Shown one piece after another: positions 47,553 through 59,053 of a DNA stretch of 64,000 nucleotides (position 1 is the first letter of the stretch; the number at the start of each line of letters is the position of its first letter). This stretch comes from Margaritispora aquatica (Eukaryota > Ascomycota > Leotiomycetes > Helotiales > Discinellaceae). Under the pieces are notes generated by a model. That model was not told the origin of the DNA and did no database searches. It was given only the letters and a program-made list of their open reading frames with translations. Made by a program: the position numbers and the translations under genes. Location: positions 1,874,340-1,938,339 of the forward strand of contig VJWN01000001.1 in assembly GCA_007644065.1 (NCBI GenBank), read 5' to 3'.

Positions 47553-48298
47553 ATGCCATTCACAGAACTTGCACTCCCAAAGCTCAGGTCCGGCCCTGAA
47601 GTCAAAGCCGCTTTCATAGCCTTGTGGGCGACCGCAGCCAAGGCTCTTGCCGCTGAACCAGAAATCATCAGAGCATTCGTCGGTAGCATCATCAAAGAGA
47701 ATGATGTTGCGGTTTCTGAAGAAGAGACTAAGCCGATTTTGATCATAGGTAAGCACATTGAAATCAACCAAGGATGACAGTGCATGTTTAACTTCCATTC
47801 TAGAATGGACCACCGAAACAGCCTTCAATTCATTCTTGACCTCGGAGGCTTTTGCAGCTTTTGTAGCTCCTATAAAAACTCTTGCAATTGCGCCAGCGGA
47901 GCTTCAGCTTTTCGACACGGATCGCGGACCCCTTGGTGTGGCATCAGCACCGTTCACGGAGATTATCCGAGTTCAGTTGAAGCAGGACAGTTTGTCAGAA
48001 ACTGAATTCAAGACCAGTTGGGTAAAGTTTGTGCAATCCCTGAAGGGGAATGTGCCAAGTGCAAGTGGGATGAGTCTGAATCTTGACAACAAAACACTGG
48101 TAGGAACAATTGGATGGGAAAGTCTTGAGGTGAGTACTTAAACCATTGTAACCCAAAAACAACAATCACTAAATACACTATTAGTCTAGAGAGAGTGTGC
48201 TGGCATCTGGAGCAGTTGAGGAAGCACTGGCGCACCTAAAGGAGACTGGGGAATTCTCTTCGATCGTGGTTGAAGTCGAGCCTTTTAAGAGTGTTTGA
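47553..48298 (+). CDS. ABM-like dimeric alpha/beta barrel protein
   Basis: Three exons: 47553-47748, 47804-48129 and 48185-48298; phases agree and give 211 aa. The start at 47553 (MPFTELALPKLRSGPE) is preferred over upstream in-frame codons because that segment begins the first beta strand. Two ferredoxin-like halves are visible, the second starting around PFTEIIRVQLK, with TAFNSFLTSEAF and VGTIGWESLE, and the protein ends in FSSIVVEVEPFKSV. This matches the fungal antibiotic-biosynthesis-monooxygenase (ABM) superfamily fold. No cofactor-binding residues are diagnostic in this group, so the reaction is unknown. It is divergent from the Zn2Cys6 gene at 47080. Confidence 0.82.
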
Positions 48299-49133
48299 TT
48301 GGATTCTTACTGAAATGGCGATTTAAGACAAGGGGGTGAAGATGTTGTAGGATTTTGATAGATAGAGAACTGCAAGAAAAATTACACACCATTCCATTTC
48401 ACTCACTTCTCCAGTTGCAGTGCATGTATCATTCTAAGAGCGGAAGGAATCAAGAACCGCCACCAACACCCTGGGAACCCCACCACGAAAGTGTAATCAA
48501 GAACCAAGATACTGCCTACCAGAGTCCAGGTCCTTTACCACCCTATTCCATGAATGTGAGAGAGCAGACAGCTCTGAGAGCAAAAATAAGCGAGAGTTTG
48601 CTTCAAAATCTTGGTGACCAGGAACCTAAGAGACACGAGCAATTTATCGAAGATGAAAAACACGGAGATCTAGTTTGGTTTCCTGCTCAACTAATTTGCT
48701 TGGACCATCGCAAAGGAACTGTATATACAGAGGATAAATCTTGCACCAGTATGACAGAAAATTCGAAAACAACGTAAAGAAGCACAAGGTCGCAAGCAAA
48801 AGCGCAATTTCATGGGCTGCCCGAGCGTGATATTCCGAGCGGAATTCCACTCGCTTAGGTTGAGATGCCCCTCTTTTTGTAGAGCAACAACCCACGATAC
48901 CCAGGGAAGGAACATCACAACACAAGGCAAGTGATTAGAAAGCAGGGAAAGTATTCACCGAATGAGTCAAAGACTGTGGAGACATTTCTAAGAAGGAAAG
49001 ATAAAGACAGAAAATCGAAATATATATATAGGATGAGTTTAAACCAAAGACATTCCCGTCAATCTACCATCGATCTCCATCACATCGACTTAATACTTGT
49101 AACCAATCTGGAATTTGATATCCTGCTGTCATC
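48299..49133. other. Intergenic with weak open frame
   Basis: A frame from ATG 48424 to 48777 (118 codons, Pro-rich start) has no recognisable domain and no clear splice partners; it may be non-coding. A TATA-like run (TATATATATA at 49021-49030) lies about 100 bp upstream of the next gene. Confidence 0.35.
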
Positions 49134-50211
49134 ATGGCAACCCAAGCCCCAAAGCTGGTCGTAGTTGTTGGCGCAACAGGTACTCAAGGAAGTTCGGTCG
49201 TAAATCGCCTCATTTCATCTCCAGAATATCGTTTGCGAGGCATCACCCGTGACACTCAAAGTACCAAAGCCCTAGATCTAGCAGCAAGGGGCGTTGAGAT
49301 GGTGATGGCCGACCTGAATGATGTCGAGAGCTTGAAAATGGCCTTCAGGGTATGTCTTCATCGACCCCTGAGATAATGATGTTCAATGTGCAGAAGCTAA
49401 TCCACACTCAGGATGCACAAATCATATTTGCCTACACCAACTTCTTCGAGACTTTTGCAACTTCTGGCCCTGTAGTGGCTGCGGAGGTCGAAACCAAACA
49501 AGGAACCAACCTCGCAATCGCAGCATCAGCAACACCGAGCCTAGAGCACTACATTTGGAGTACGCTCCCTTCACGCCAAAATGTCTCAGGCGGGAAACAT
49601 TTTGTTCCTCACTGTGATGCTAAAGCGGAGGTTGATATTTTTATCAAGCAAGACGGGAACTTGCTTCCAAAGACAACTTTCATGTGGCCCGCTTGGTTTG
49701 CCGAGATCATGAGGTATCCAATGTTTGCGCCAAATCTAATAGTATGCAGTCCCCATTGAGAGCCAAAACGGGACGGTTCAAGACTGACGTTGGACAGGAA
49801 TCCACTGGGAAGCACATTTGGCTACAGCCGGCGCCCTCCTCAACCCCAGTCTTCAGCTTGGGATCTTGCAGCATCAATATTGGGCACTTTGTCTATGCCA
49901 TCATCACTCAGCCAAGCCTCACCCTCGCTACATATGTGTTTGCATTTACTGAACAAACCACCATGGGGGCCTTGCTCACAACCTGGGGTGAAGTGACGGG
50001 CAATGAGACGGAATACATCAAGATCTCACTCGGGGAATATGATCGATTGTGGCCGATGTGGGGATTGGAAGTTGGGAAAGACCTTGCATGTTCCGCTGAC
50101 TTGGGTGATTCGAGCTGGGGAGGGGAGCGCTGGATAGGACCCCAGGAGTTGGGGCTGGCTGGAAATTCGGAGATGGTTGGGTTCCGAGAGGCGCAGAAAG
50201 CCTGGAACTGA
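49134..50211 (+). CDS. NmrA-like NAD(P)-binding protein
   Basis: Three exons: 49134-49349, 49412-49741 and 49798-50211; phases agree and give 319 aa, typical of the family. The N-terminus has the extended Rossmann motif VVVVGATGTQGSSVV, then LRGITRDTQSTKA and EMVMADLNDVESL. Later features are IFAYTNFFETFA and HYIWSTLPSRQNVSGGK. Family members bind NAD(P) and act either as redox-sensing regulators or as isoflavone-reductase-like enzymes; the sequence does not decide between these. It is convergent with the Zn2Cys6 regulator gene next to it (190 bp between stops). Confidence 0.9.
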
Positions 50212-50402
50212 TAGCTGAGTGGGCAGGTATAACCGAAGTGTGACACGGAATCTTCTTTGATAAGCAGATCTGCATACATATGTGTGTTCATCCCCGCAAT
50301 CGAAGCTTATTGCCCCTGCGTCGAACCAAACTCCCAAGTTTTTCTGTGCCACAGTGGCGCAAATGTGAATTCATAATGAAACAGAACACTCAAATGTGCC
50401 TT

Positions 50403-52806
50403 TCAAAAAGTAAAATACTCATTCCCTGTGGAAATATTTGTATCACCCAGCCAGTCCAAATCAAACCAATTGCTCACATCGCCGAGTTCATCTCTCAGCA
50501 TATTTGGTGGAAGCTCATAATTTGTATTCACATCGTCCCAAAATCCTAGCGGCAAGTCGTCTAGCGCATACGGATCTAATGACGGTGTCATTTGTGAATT
50601 GATTTCGCTCGCACGATACAGTTGTGGGGACATGGCTGCGGTGGTGTCGGCTTTGTTATTTGACTTATTCCACGATTCCTTGGTAAGCTGGACCAATTGA
50701 TCAAATTTTGATCGTGCATTGTGAGCCACCGACCACGTTTTAGACAGGCTGTAGAGAAGTTTGGAGCATGAGTCTGCTTGCTGGAGAAAGGTTTCAAGAT
50801 CAGTGTTTTTGCGAACATCAGGACATGACCAAAGGCAGTAAAGACTTGTGATGCCAGACACAAAGACAGCGTGAGCGGTGAGCCACGAATTGAGCATATT
50901 GCCAAATCTCGCCAGTTCTGACTGTATACGAATGGTTGCCACTGCACTTTCGTAGCATGCCATAAGTGCTGTTGAAGATGGTTGAGGAATTGCTGGACTG
51001 GGTCGATTGAGCAGAATCATGCACTGGTGAAATTTCAGTTCGATGGCACGCATGGTTCGATCTTGGAGACCAGCTCGACCACCAGTAATCCCTCTGTGTT
51101 TGATATCTTGTCTTGCATCCTCGAGAAGATTTCGACAGGCCTGACCTTTATTGCTCTGCCACGTTGCTAGATCCGTTGGCCAGGGAAATCGATTGAAAGA
51201 CCTAGCGAGGCGGTACAGCATTAACTTGATCTCACCATTTATTCGATCGAAACGCACTGAATAGATAGCAGCCGAGTGTGGTGAGGGCGAAATGCGAAAC
51301 TTTTTCCTTGAAGGCTCCGCATCTGCGATGCGATCTTGTATCGCATTCCAATCCTCTGTTGAGTCAGTTTGTCCGGGCATCTCAATGTCAATTCCCTCAT
51401 CGCGCAGTGTAAGTGGTCTTCCAAGAATTACGCATAGTGTTCTATCTAAAGAATAGGCCGACCAGAATATCCTAGATAAGTTGTTAGCAACGCTGTAACC
51501 AATAAGAGAATATGGACTTTCCCTGAGCGAACTTCTTTCGTTCTTTGTATGGCCATGTTTTCCTCATCAGTAAGAGCTACATTATTACGCGGACGGCCTA
51601 TGTAATGAGGTTAAGTTGAATTACTGCAAAAGTTTACGAGGAATACATACCTATGGTATATCTACGCTGCAGTCCTAGATCCAAGCAGCTCGCCAATATG
51701 GTATGATTCAAGAACCAAGCATTTAGCCCACCTACAAACGAAAGACTGCTTAATACGAGGAGCAATAGAACCTGTACGCCCCTGATAGACTCATGAAGGG
51801 GCGCATTGTTGATGTGAAACATTGCGGTTGCATGGTAGGAATCTGCAGAAAAATCTGTAGACAATCGTGACTCGAGAATCTTTGAGCCTAGAGCTACCAC
51901 TAGATACAACTGTGCCAGATCCATTGACTGGGATGATGTTTGCGGTTGATTAAAGTGGCTGTATTCGCCACGAGACTGAACTCTGATGATCAACTCCTGA
52001 AAAAGGCCCTCATCTAGGAAGGGGTACAACGGATGCCATACTTCGAAAAATGCATCAACGAAATAGCGAACCTCGTCCTCCTCGGGTAGCGGTACAAGTT
52101 TTTCTACTGGCTTTGGTATGGTAGGAGGCATCATTTTACTCGCTGCTGTATTTTGCATCGACAGTCCTTGAGATTGAGGCGCGGCTGCAAAGATGAGGCG
52201 TGCGAAGGTGATTCCGGAAGAGTGTCCGAGATACTTCGGCTCCGACGAGTTCACCAGAGATATCAACCCAACATCATTTACAAGCAGCTGGCCAGCGCCT
52301 TGCGTGACTGCTTGAGTCTGCGCCGTCTCTGTCTTCTCTTCTAAATGATTGTCCACCGATGTGGGTTCTATTTCGTGCTGTGGGGACTGGTCACTGAAGG
52401 AGGGATCACTCGACTCCACCATAGTGCTTGGTGATGTTTCTAGATCCCTTTCTTCCGATGACTTGACAATTGGATCTCCATCAATGAAGTGTATGTTGGC
52501 ACGTAGTAGCGCTTCGGGTGACACTTTTCGGAGGACATCCTCCAGCCATCTAATCCGCTTCTCAAGTTGTAGGACATATCTAGCAGGCTTTCAGATTCAT
52601 AAAACACAGAAAGTATAATAAATAAACACCTACTCTTTTGTCGATTCATTCTCTGCAGGAGGTTTGATACAGACCACGCCCGCCTTTAAACAATTGGCAC
52701 ATGTCGGGTGCTCGCCACCGCAGCGAATCTTCTGAAGCCTGCAACGGGTACAAGCTGACCCTCTCTTACGAGGAGGGGGATGTGAAGTTGAACCCCGGGA
52801 AGCCAT
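50403..52806 (-). CDS. Zn(II)2Cys6 transcription factor, fungal-specific type
   Basis: Four exons on the minus strand: 52806-52634, 52579-51651, 51597 to about 51522, and 51471-50403, about 748 aa. Start at 52806 (MASRGSTSHPPP). The zinc cluster is CTRCRLQKIRCGGEHPTCANC with the coiled-coil linker YVLQLEKRIRWLEDVLRKV after the first splice. The middle-homology domain starts at VRYFVDAFFEVWHPLYPFLD and includes AYSLDRTLCVILGRPLTLRD. Every junction is clean except the donor of intron 3: the acceptor at 51472 requires phase 2, and no GT exists in that phase; the best site reads GG-GAAAGT near 51522. So either the donor is non-canonical or it has mutated. Confidence 0.88.
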
Positions 52807-54820
52807 TGTGCCAAGAGAAGTATTCCGTACCTTTATGATCGGCCTGACGGAGAGAAGATGTGCACAACTCCACAATCCGGGTACTGACCGAGGTGGGCGA
52901 GCAAGCACTGCGAAAGACTGTAAAGAGCTTGTAGGGAATGGAATATGAGAGATCTTAACAAGCAGCATAAAATGCAACAATAGCGCATTTGACAAGAAAA
53001 TCGAAGAAAATTGATGAGAAGCGCGGGGAGATGCCCGGGCTTTGTAGAAATACTGCAGCGTCGCAAAGGTGGATCTCGGCCACTGCCCGACACTAGTCGG
53101 AGTCGTGAATGACTCGATCCTCTGGAGGTACCTCAGCATACGGTACTTGCCAAAGCACTGGAGCAATGGAAGATTCTGATTCTGCACCGCACATGTATAA
53201 CAAATGCCATAGCAACCAGCTATTCCGTATGCACTACTTCAAAGCAGAGGTTGTATTGCCAATTGCACTATGCAAAGCCGGGGCTGAACCATCCTGATAT
53301 CCCATGATGGATAACGATATTGCGGTGTACGCCAGAATCCCTCTTTGATGCCCTGAAGCCAGGCAGACTTGTCGATTGTCAAGGAATTCGTCAAGCTCAT
53401 AGTTTATATTGTAAGGAAAAAATCATTTGGTTGGTGATTGGTCTTTCTTGGCCTTGGGCTGGACATAGATATATCCGCATAACACCCTCAATAGTTCCAC
53501 AACATTAGTTCTTCCATTCAGTATTTCCGGTTGCCAGGCATGTAGCTTTAGTTAGTAAATGTTTCTTCGGATATTGGATTTTGGTTCGAGCCTGCAACGA
53601 CTTGTACACACGTGTGCCAGGTTGTCTTTGAACTCTGCCAATATCTCCACTCTCCTATTTGCTTGCCTTGCCAATGAAATGTCATAAGGCGAAGCCATCA
53701 GATGCTGGACAGAGCTGGGTGGTTAGATGCGGGAAGACGTAACGACCTTGGGTGGTGGCCTTCAATTTTCATGACTGCAAGAAGTGGTCCAGGAGAAAGG
53801 GTGTCGTTGAGGATGAGATGCATTGAGAAGGGAAAGTCGCTGGAGACAAGATCGGGCTCGGTTCGGTTCGGTTCGGGCTACTGAAGCAATTGGTTGAAGT
53901 GGACAGTGGACAGTGGATAGTTCTTTGTTTACCTCCATCATTTTCCCACCCTCTTGCTTTTCTACTCTATTCTTCTCACTCCCCGCTCTCAGTGCATATT
54001 TCTGGCTTCAAATACATTCCACCAGGAGGACTCTGTTTTAACCTCAAAAAACTGTTTTGCTTCGTGTGGTGGATATTTCTCTTTTACTTTCCCCTCCTTC
54101 TCCTCTCCTTTTCTCTACCTCGTGCTGAAACTCTGGCTTTCATTCACCATACCCATCCAGCGGCTGCCCCAGTGTCAAGAGACCCAACGGACTGTTGCCC
54201 CCTCGTGCAAGTCAGACAGACAGCATTCAACACCTAAGGCTGATCATGAGCCTTGGGCTTTTGATCATTTCTCCTCAGACCCTCGTTCTGGTCAAAATAG
54301 CTTGACACCATCACACTCTGTCACCACTCATGATCAGCTATCATTCATTATATAACTAGACTATGTCAGTTAATGGAGTATGACACGGGGGTTTACCGCG
54401 TCGAACATCTTTAATAAATCATCTCGATATTCTGGTCAATTAGAAGCCCCAGAGAGAATGCAAGTTTTATAGTCACACTTGATATCAGCGAGTATGATAT
54501 TATAGCATGGAGAGATCGAGGCTGCATCTGAAATACCTCTCAGGTTGTCAAGATGACATGTTGGAGTCAGTATTATACCAGTCTCTCAGGTAATTTCGAA
54601 TACTCCTTTACTATGTTTGGTTTGGTATTGCTGCTTTGAATTGAAAGCCAATGAGCTTCAACTTATCTAGCAAGTGTCGGAAAATGAAGATCATTTTGAG
54701 ACTAGATCTAAGCTAATAATCTCGTTATCTACCTTGATGCTTGAAAATAAATGAAGTGTGTACTCTTAGAGTTGTAGATTGACATCCGATAGGTTGTATT
54801 CTCCTTCTGTTTATTAGGGG
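52807..54820. other. Intergenic, no gene seen
   Basis: Two kilobases upstream of the regulator gene. It has GC-rich CGGTTCGGTTCGG-type short repeats at about 53858-53878 and a long pyrimidine-rich stretch at 53935-54125. The frames at 53890-54355 are low-complexity and not convincing. Confidence 0.45.
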
Positions 54821-54822
54821 TA

Positions 54823-54852
54823 AGAGTTCTGGATACTAAGTGTGGCCTACTT
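54823..54852 (+). repeat. Terminal inverted repeat, left
   Basis: Begins AGAGTTCTGGATACTAAGTG next to a TA dinucleotide. Confidence 0.88.
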
Positions 54853-56127
54853 AATCGCGTCTATATATCCTACTTTAAAACACTTATACTAACTTAATAA
54901 TTTAATAATTAATTAACCTTTAACTATTTTTATTTAAAATTAAAATATACTAAAGACTTTACCTTTATCTCTAAGCTCCTAAAAGATTAAAGGCGAATAG
55001 CTAACTCTTATACGTACAAATATCCGTCGTATATAATTATAAGGTCGAAGTTAACGCGAGATCGTAGAAGATATAGGTATCCTACGACGTTCTATACAAC
55101 GTATTCTCCGATAGAAATCGAGTAAAAGAGTATATAAAAAGTCTAATCCAAAGTAGTAGTTATTATCTATATACGTTATACGCTAGATTATACGTTATAT
55201 CTCGAAGGGGTAGTCGACTCGTATCGCCTTTTTTTTTTAAAGGTTAAAATTCAACTTAGCCTTACCTGCTTAGCGTATACTATTCGACGAGCACTTATAA
55301 AGTATAGCTATAAACGCTATATAGCGTGCCCTCGACCCTTTATAAGCCGGCAAGCTATAAAAAGAAGGCTTCTCTTTACGTAAGAACACCGTTAGTAAGG
55401 CACTAGTAACTACGCTACCCTTAACCCTTAAGGAGGTAACTAACGACGAGTAATCTAGTCCGACGAAGTAATATTTAAGATAGGAAAACGTAGTAGAGTA
55501 TAGGTTACACGCTATCCCGACGAGAGAAGATATACGGATTATATTAAGAGTATATATCGTTTAGGACGTATATTATATATAATTTAAGGGACTATAAGGT
55601 AGGATTACAAGTTACTATTAGTCTTTTTAGAAAAGCTTTTATATATAAAGAGTATCTACTCTACGGCGTATCTATAGTAGGTTCTCGAGCCTATTGTTTT
55701 CCCTTTATTTAACGACCTCGGCGAGTTGTATATATTTATAGAAGACGGTATAAAGGTATATAAAGGTCGCGCTAGACTCTTACGCCTAGAATACTACGTC
55801 TACGGCTTTGATTAGCCTCCTTCTTTTCTTAATCTTAATCTTATTAAAAAGGTTTAGCGATAGATAAAAGAAAAGATTTTAAAACTACCGTTTACGTTAA
55901 TAAAAAAAGAAGATATAAAGAAAAAGCTTTAAAGACTTTAGGACTAGGTAGACCTACGTGATTTTCGATATTATACGGAATAATTAACTTGTAAAATAAA
56001 AGATATAATTAATATATAAGGTTATACTACTATTAATTAGTCTAGTTTATTGTTTTTAAAAAAAAATTATATATTAATTTAATAATTAATTTTATTAATA
56101 TTAGTATAACTTTCGGTATTCTTAGGT

Positions 56128-56157
56128 TAGTAGGCCACACTTAGTGTCCACAACTCT
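56128..56157 (-). repeat. Terminal inverted repeat, right
   Basis: Reverse complement begins AGAGTTGTGGACACTAAGTG; two mismatches to the left repeat. Confidence 0.88.
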
Positions 56158-56159
56158 TA

Positions 56160-56757
56160 CCTTCTCAGTTTATAAAGTGTCCACGAGGTTCGTTGTATTT
56201 CACAGGACGAGTAATAATTCTTAGACTCTTGGATGGTTACTTCGGAGCAATCAATATCGAGTATTCAATATATATATTAGAATGTCAAACTGACTAGTCT
56301 AATGTCATTCACGAATGTGGTGGAGTGAGTGTGGTGCGACAGAATCTGATCATTTAACTTGCAAGATTCATGTAACGAGAATTTTCTGGAAAGCAATACC
56401 TAGAACAAAAAGGACCCAACCGCGATGCTATCTACATTTACATGTACATTAACTTGGGGGGAAAAACGCATGTTAGCTCTTGTTTTCATGAGGTACCGAC
56501 CTATGTGTACCCCGCTACCATAAATACCGCTAAGATCTGGTGCGAAGGACGGCTTAAGTTACAAACACAGCGACCTGCATATGTACCTCGAAGTTGGTCA
56601 ACGAAAAAGGAAACTCTTATGCGAACCTCGCCGCAAAAGCACGTCAGAAAATTGTTTTATTCTTTAAAAGGACCAAGCTAGACTCCCTTCCCTCTTTAGT
56701 ATTATTGACTTAGCTTGACGCGATTTTGCCAACCCAAAAGTTCAATATAATCTAACC
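56160..56757. other. Upstream region of the P450 gene, no gene seen
   Basis: Normal composition resumes right after the transposon. No coding segment recognised. Confidence 0.45.
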
Positions 56758-58801
56758 ATGGAGTTGCTGCCGCTCATCCAGGTTCTTGTTTTCGTTCTCG
56801 TAAGTAATTTTTTTTTCACCTTATTCTGCTGTGAAGTCATGATGATTTGACAAATTTATTCTCAGCCTCTCATACCCGCTCTCAGCAGTGTGATATACAA
56901 CCTCTTTTTCCATCCGTTGAGAAAGTATCCAGGTCCAGTTCTGGGACAAGCCACTCGATGGGTCTGGGCATACCACACATTCAACGGTAGCCTTACAGGA
57001 TGGGTGACCAGGCTTCATAAGCAGTACGGCGACGTGGTTCGTATTGCCCCAGACGAGTTGTCGTACATCTCGAGTCAAGCAGTAAGCTAGTGTGTTTTTA
57101 ATCATTGGGTGTGGTTGCTAAATCATCGCTTAGTGGACAGGTGAGAGCCTTTCTATTGTTGGGCTATTAATAATGCTACATTTTGACTAATGTTGTAGAC
57201 ATCTATGGAAACAAAACAGCCACAGGGCAAGGAAATCTACCAAGAGAAGTTCGATACAAGCGACCGAACCCAAATGGGGTACACAGCATAGTAAGACCTT
57301 ATTGCTTTTTCGAATTGTGTTGGTGTGTTAAATTTGTTCTAGCTCACAGCTGGGGATGAAGATCACCGAAGATTCAGAAGACTTCAAGCCCATATGGTCT
57401 CAGAAAAGGCTGTTTTGGAACAGGAATCTTTTATTCACTTCTACATCGACATTCTTATCAACGAACTAACACAAAGAGCAAAGTCCTCAAGTACCCAGAT
57501 TGTAGATCTGGTTAAATGGTACAAGTAAGAATCGCTTTGAATTCATAGTGACTTTGCAGAGCTGACTAAAGTGCCAGCTTTACAACATTTGACATCCTTG
57601 GTGATCTTGCCTTCGGGGAATCGTTTCAATGTCTTAACACCAATACATTACATGTAGGTCACCTTTTTCGCAGGTGGTTTGCATTGCTCACTTCTCTCTA
57701 GCCATGGATCGAGATGCTTGCTACTGGCATCAAAGCAGCGCAGTTCCAGACTGCTGCAGCATACTTTCCATGGCCCCTAAACAAGATCATCACCTGTTTC
57801 ATTCCCAAAAGTTTGACGAATGCTCGTCGAGACCAATTTCAGTTCGCATACCAACAGGTTCAGAAAAGGATTGCTCAAGGCGTCACTGATCGTAATGACT
57901 TTATAAGCTACATTCTCAAACACAATAATGATAAAGGGTATATATTACTCACCGGCAGCAGTCACAGATCATTAACGTAGAACACAGGATGTCGCACAAA
58001 GAAATAGAAAGCAATGCTCAAATCCTCATCGTTGCTGGCAGTGAAACGAGTTTGTCTACCCTCACAGCATTGAAATTTTGCTAACAATCTTCACAGCCGC
58101 GACTTTCCTCTCAGGCATAACCTATCACATTCTACTCAACCCCACCATCCTTCAAACTCTGACCGACCTCATCCGTACAACCTTCATCTCTGAATCAGGC
58201 ATCACCAATCTCGCACTGCAGAACCTCGCTTACTTGGACGCCGTCCTTCAAGAAGGACTGCGAACATACCCTCCCGTCCCAACTGGTTTACCACGTCGCA
58301 CTCCCACCCACGGTTCTATTATCTGCGAGCGTTTTGTCCCAGAGAATACAGTCGTGAGTGTGCATCAATTCCCCGCCTATTCGTCGTCAAGAAACTTTGT
58401 TGATCCTGAGGAATTTGTCCCGGAGAGATGGATGAAAGATTTGAGAAAGGAGAAATATGAAGATGACAAAAGGAAGGTGATGCAGGCTTTTGGTGTTGGG
58501 CCAAGAAATTGCCTGGGAAAAAAGTGAGTCCCCCCTCTCTTTCTTCTTTCTCTTATTTTTATGTGATTGTGAATTGAGCTAATTTGCATGATAGTCTTGC
58601 TTATGCTGAGATGCGACTTATTCTCGCTAGGATGCTATGGAATTTCGACATGGAGCTGCAAAGCGAGAGCGCAAAGTGGTCTGATCAGAAGGCAAGTATC
58701 TGAGTTTGCTAAGAGCTAAGCATTAATAATGATAAACATAGGTCTGGCTGCTCTGGGAGAAGAAACCATTGCTTGTGAAGCTTGTGCCTCGTAATGCCTG
58801 A
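56758..58801 (+). CDS. Cytochrome P450 monooxygenase
   Basis: Eleven exons: 56758-56799, 56866-57081, 57134-57140, 57199-57290, 57343-57524, 57578-57653, 57702-57937, 57988-58049, 58097-58523, 58595-58691 and 58742-58801; phases agree and give 498 aa. The N-terminus is a membrane anchor (MELLPLIQVLVFVLPLIPAL) followed by the hinge FFHPLRKYPGP. Core motifs are complete: AGSETT in the I helix, EGLRTYPP (E-x-x-R), PERW, and the heme-binding loop FGVGPRNCLG. It should sit in the ER membrane and hydroxylate a hydrophobic substrate with NADPH-P450 reductase. Two splicing oddities: exon 3 is only 7 nt (encoding Trp-Thr), and intron 10 has a GC donor (AAG-GCAAGT). No secondary-metabolite backbone gene is nearby. 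Confidence 0.93.
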
Positions 58802-59053
58802 AGCCAATAACGAGACATGGTTTGGTGACGTTGGCGATTGATTTTTAGAGATGATATAGACGGCACATTCCAGGTTTTTCCTTTTTTGATTTTGGGAGCT
58901 CTTCGACTTATGAGCTAGCTAGAGATTACAGACAAGTAAACAGTGAACGATTGTAGCTAGTGGGGCAAATCTAGCATCACTTTAATCACGACTTCAGTCG
59001 GTACTAGCCTCAGAGCTTCAGAGCCACTTGTGAATTATTCTATTATTCATCAT

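Larger units (their letters stand above)
54823..56157 (+). mobile_element. Tc1/mariner-type DNA transposon, RIP-destroyed
   Basis: 1335 bp flanked on both sides by TA (54821-54822 and 56158-56159). Terminal inverted repeats of about 30 bp differ at two positions and share ACTAAGTGTGGCCTACT. The plus strand encodes a ruined transposase: PFISRQAIKRRLLF, then VI-stop-SDEVIFKIGKRSRV, VTRYPDERRYTDYIKSIYR and LYIFIEDG, followed by a degenerate third-acid region. Stops such as TAG at 55456-55458 replace expected Trp codons. Composition is far more AT-rich than the flanks. Confidence 0.88.

Noticed and set aside
48424..48777. 118-codon plus-strand frame
   Set aside because: No domain, unusual composition and no supporting splice structure; left as a weak possibility within the intergenic entry.
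42616..53000. Secondary-metabolite gene cluster (two regulators, NmrA-like, ABM-like, esterase)
   Set aside because: There is no backbone enzyme (PKS, NRPS, terpene synthase or DMATS) and an RGS gene and protease sit in the same stretch; the P450 is 4 kb further, beyond a transposon.
53890..54355. Overlapping frames in a pyrimidine-rich region
   Set aside because: Low-complexity CT-rich DNA gives open frames by chance; no conserved motif.
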